Under the pieces are notes generated by a model, which saw only the letters and a program-made list of their open reading frames with translations, was not told where the DNA came from and did not search any database. DNA of 6,538 nucleotides. Origin: an uncultured Eubacteriales bacterium. Its GTDB lineage: Bacteria; Bacillota; Clostridia; Christensenellales; Aristaeellaceae. Location: the NCBI GenBank assembly GCA_900553315.1, contig USCW01000094.1, forward strand, positions 1 through 6,538. The letters run 5' to 3'. Position 1 is the first letter of the stretch. Each line of letters starts with the position of its first letter. Positions 6,417 through 6,538 of the stretch are shown here, piece by piece. Position numbers and translations under genes: made by a program.

Positions 6417-6445
6417 ATTATAACATAAGTATGGGGAAAAGGGAA
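6417..6445 (-). promoter_or_regulatory. Promoter of the glycan operon (extended -10)
   Basis: The minus strand has a perfect TATAAT at 6422-6417 preceded by TG plus one base (extended -10). A weak -35, TTCCCT (6445-6440), lies 17 bp upstream. Transcription would start near 6410, giving a leader of only about 16 nt that still contains the GGAGGG ribosome site. No riboswitch-sized leader exists. An odd-centred inverted repeat CTCC-G-GGAG (6446-6454) abuts the -35 and could be an operator half, but it is too short to call. Confidence 0.72.
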
Positions 6446-6484
6446 CTCCGGGAGAGAAGGACGCCACGCCCGTCTCATAAAAAA

Positions 6485-6493
6485 TGATATACT
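6485..6493 (+). promoter_or_regulatory. Candidate divergent promoter (extended -10)
   Basis: The plus strand reads TGATATACT, a TGn extended -10 with one mismatch to TATAAT, starting 28 bp before the ATG at 6513. There is no recognisable -35 at the standard distance. It faces away from the operon promoter; about 60 bp separate the two -10 boxes, so one regulator could control both directions. Confidence 0.42.
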
Positions 6494-6512
6494 AAAGGCG
6501 GGGGTGAAAAGA

Positions 6513-6538
6513 ATGGATGAAATCAGAGCAAGGATATC
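6513..6538 (+). CDS. Start of a divergent gene, cut by the right edge (unknown)
   Basis: ATG at 6513 follows a G-rich ribosome site (GGCGGGGGTG) with spacing of about 7 nt and an upstream extended -10. Only MDEIRARI and part of a ninth codon are visible, so no function can be given. It points away from the glycan operon. The short length means it could also be chance, but the promoter, ribosome site and start line up well. Confidence 0.5.

Noticed and set aside
6395..6478. Longer starts for the GT2 gene at 6478 or 6418
   Set aside because: ATG 6478 lies upstream of the -10 and ATG 6418 overlaps it; neither has a ribosome site, and the GT2 fold begins only after ATG 6394.
1..6538. CRISPR arrays, tRNA, rRNA or riboswitch structures
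   Set aside because: Looked for on both strands; no regularly spaced repeats, no tRNA cloverleaf or T-loop signature and no leader long enough for a riboswitch were seen.

Overview
The window looks like a piece of a surface-polysaccharide (or other cell-surface glycan) gene cluster from a GC-rich gut-type Firmicute of the class Clostridia. That placement is an inference. It rests on strong AAGGAGG-type ribosome binding sites, one TTG start, a Clostridia-style three-HTH IS3 transposase subunit, and GC-rich glycosyltransferase genes of the kind seen in that group. There is no marker gene, so the taxonomy stays loose.

Layout, right to left along the minus strand: an extended -10 promoter (about 6417-6445) reads leftward into a four-gene operon. 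The genes are a GT2 glycosyltransferase with a long C-terminal extension (4787-6394), a 106-residue protein of unknown function that starts with TTG (4465-4785), an 825-residue protein made of two GT-B glycosyltransferase modules in tandem (1961-4438), and a FnlA/CapE-type UDP-GlcNAc 4,6-dehydratase (921-1964). The genes are packed tightly (one stop codon between a Shine-Dalgarno and the next start, a 26-bp gap, and an ATGA overlap). The operon closes with a near-ideal intrinsic terminator at 871-902. A divergent promoter and the first eight codons of a plus-strand gene lie at the right edge.

Left of the terminator is a C-rich spacer of about 100 bp (766-870), then the left part of an IS3-family insertion sequence (about 1-765). 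It is visibly more AT-rich than the operon and is transcribed in the same direction. It carries an intact OrfA with three helix-turn-helix units and a leucine-zipper-like tail, an in-phase A7 slippery heptamer with an SD-like element upstream, and the first codons of OrfB in the -1 frame, which runs off the window.

How the genes work together (inference): the dehydratase makes a 4-keto-6-deoxy-HexNAc nucleotide sugar, on the route to FucNAc-type residues. The GT2 protein and the double GT-B protein would add three or so sugars to a cell-surface glycan. The small protein, embedded between the two transferases and translationally coupled to the first, may be an accessory or scaffold factor. No flippase, polymerase, priming transferase or FnlB/FnlC partner is visible, so the rest of the pathway must lie elsewhere. 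Nothing here is clearly a new system; the least explained items are the 106-residue protein, the degenerate extra domain of the GT2 protein and the asymmetry of the double transferase.
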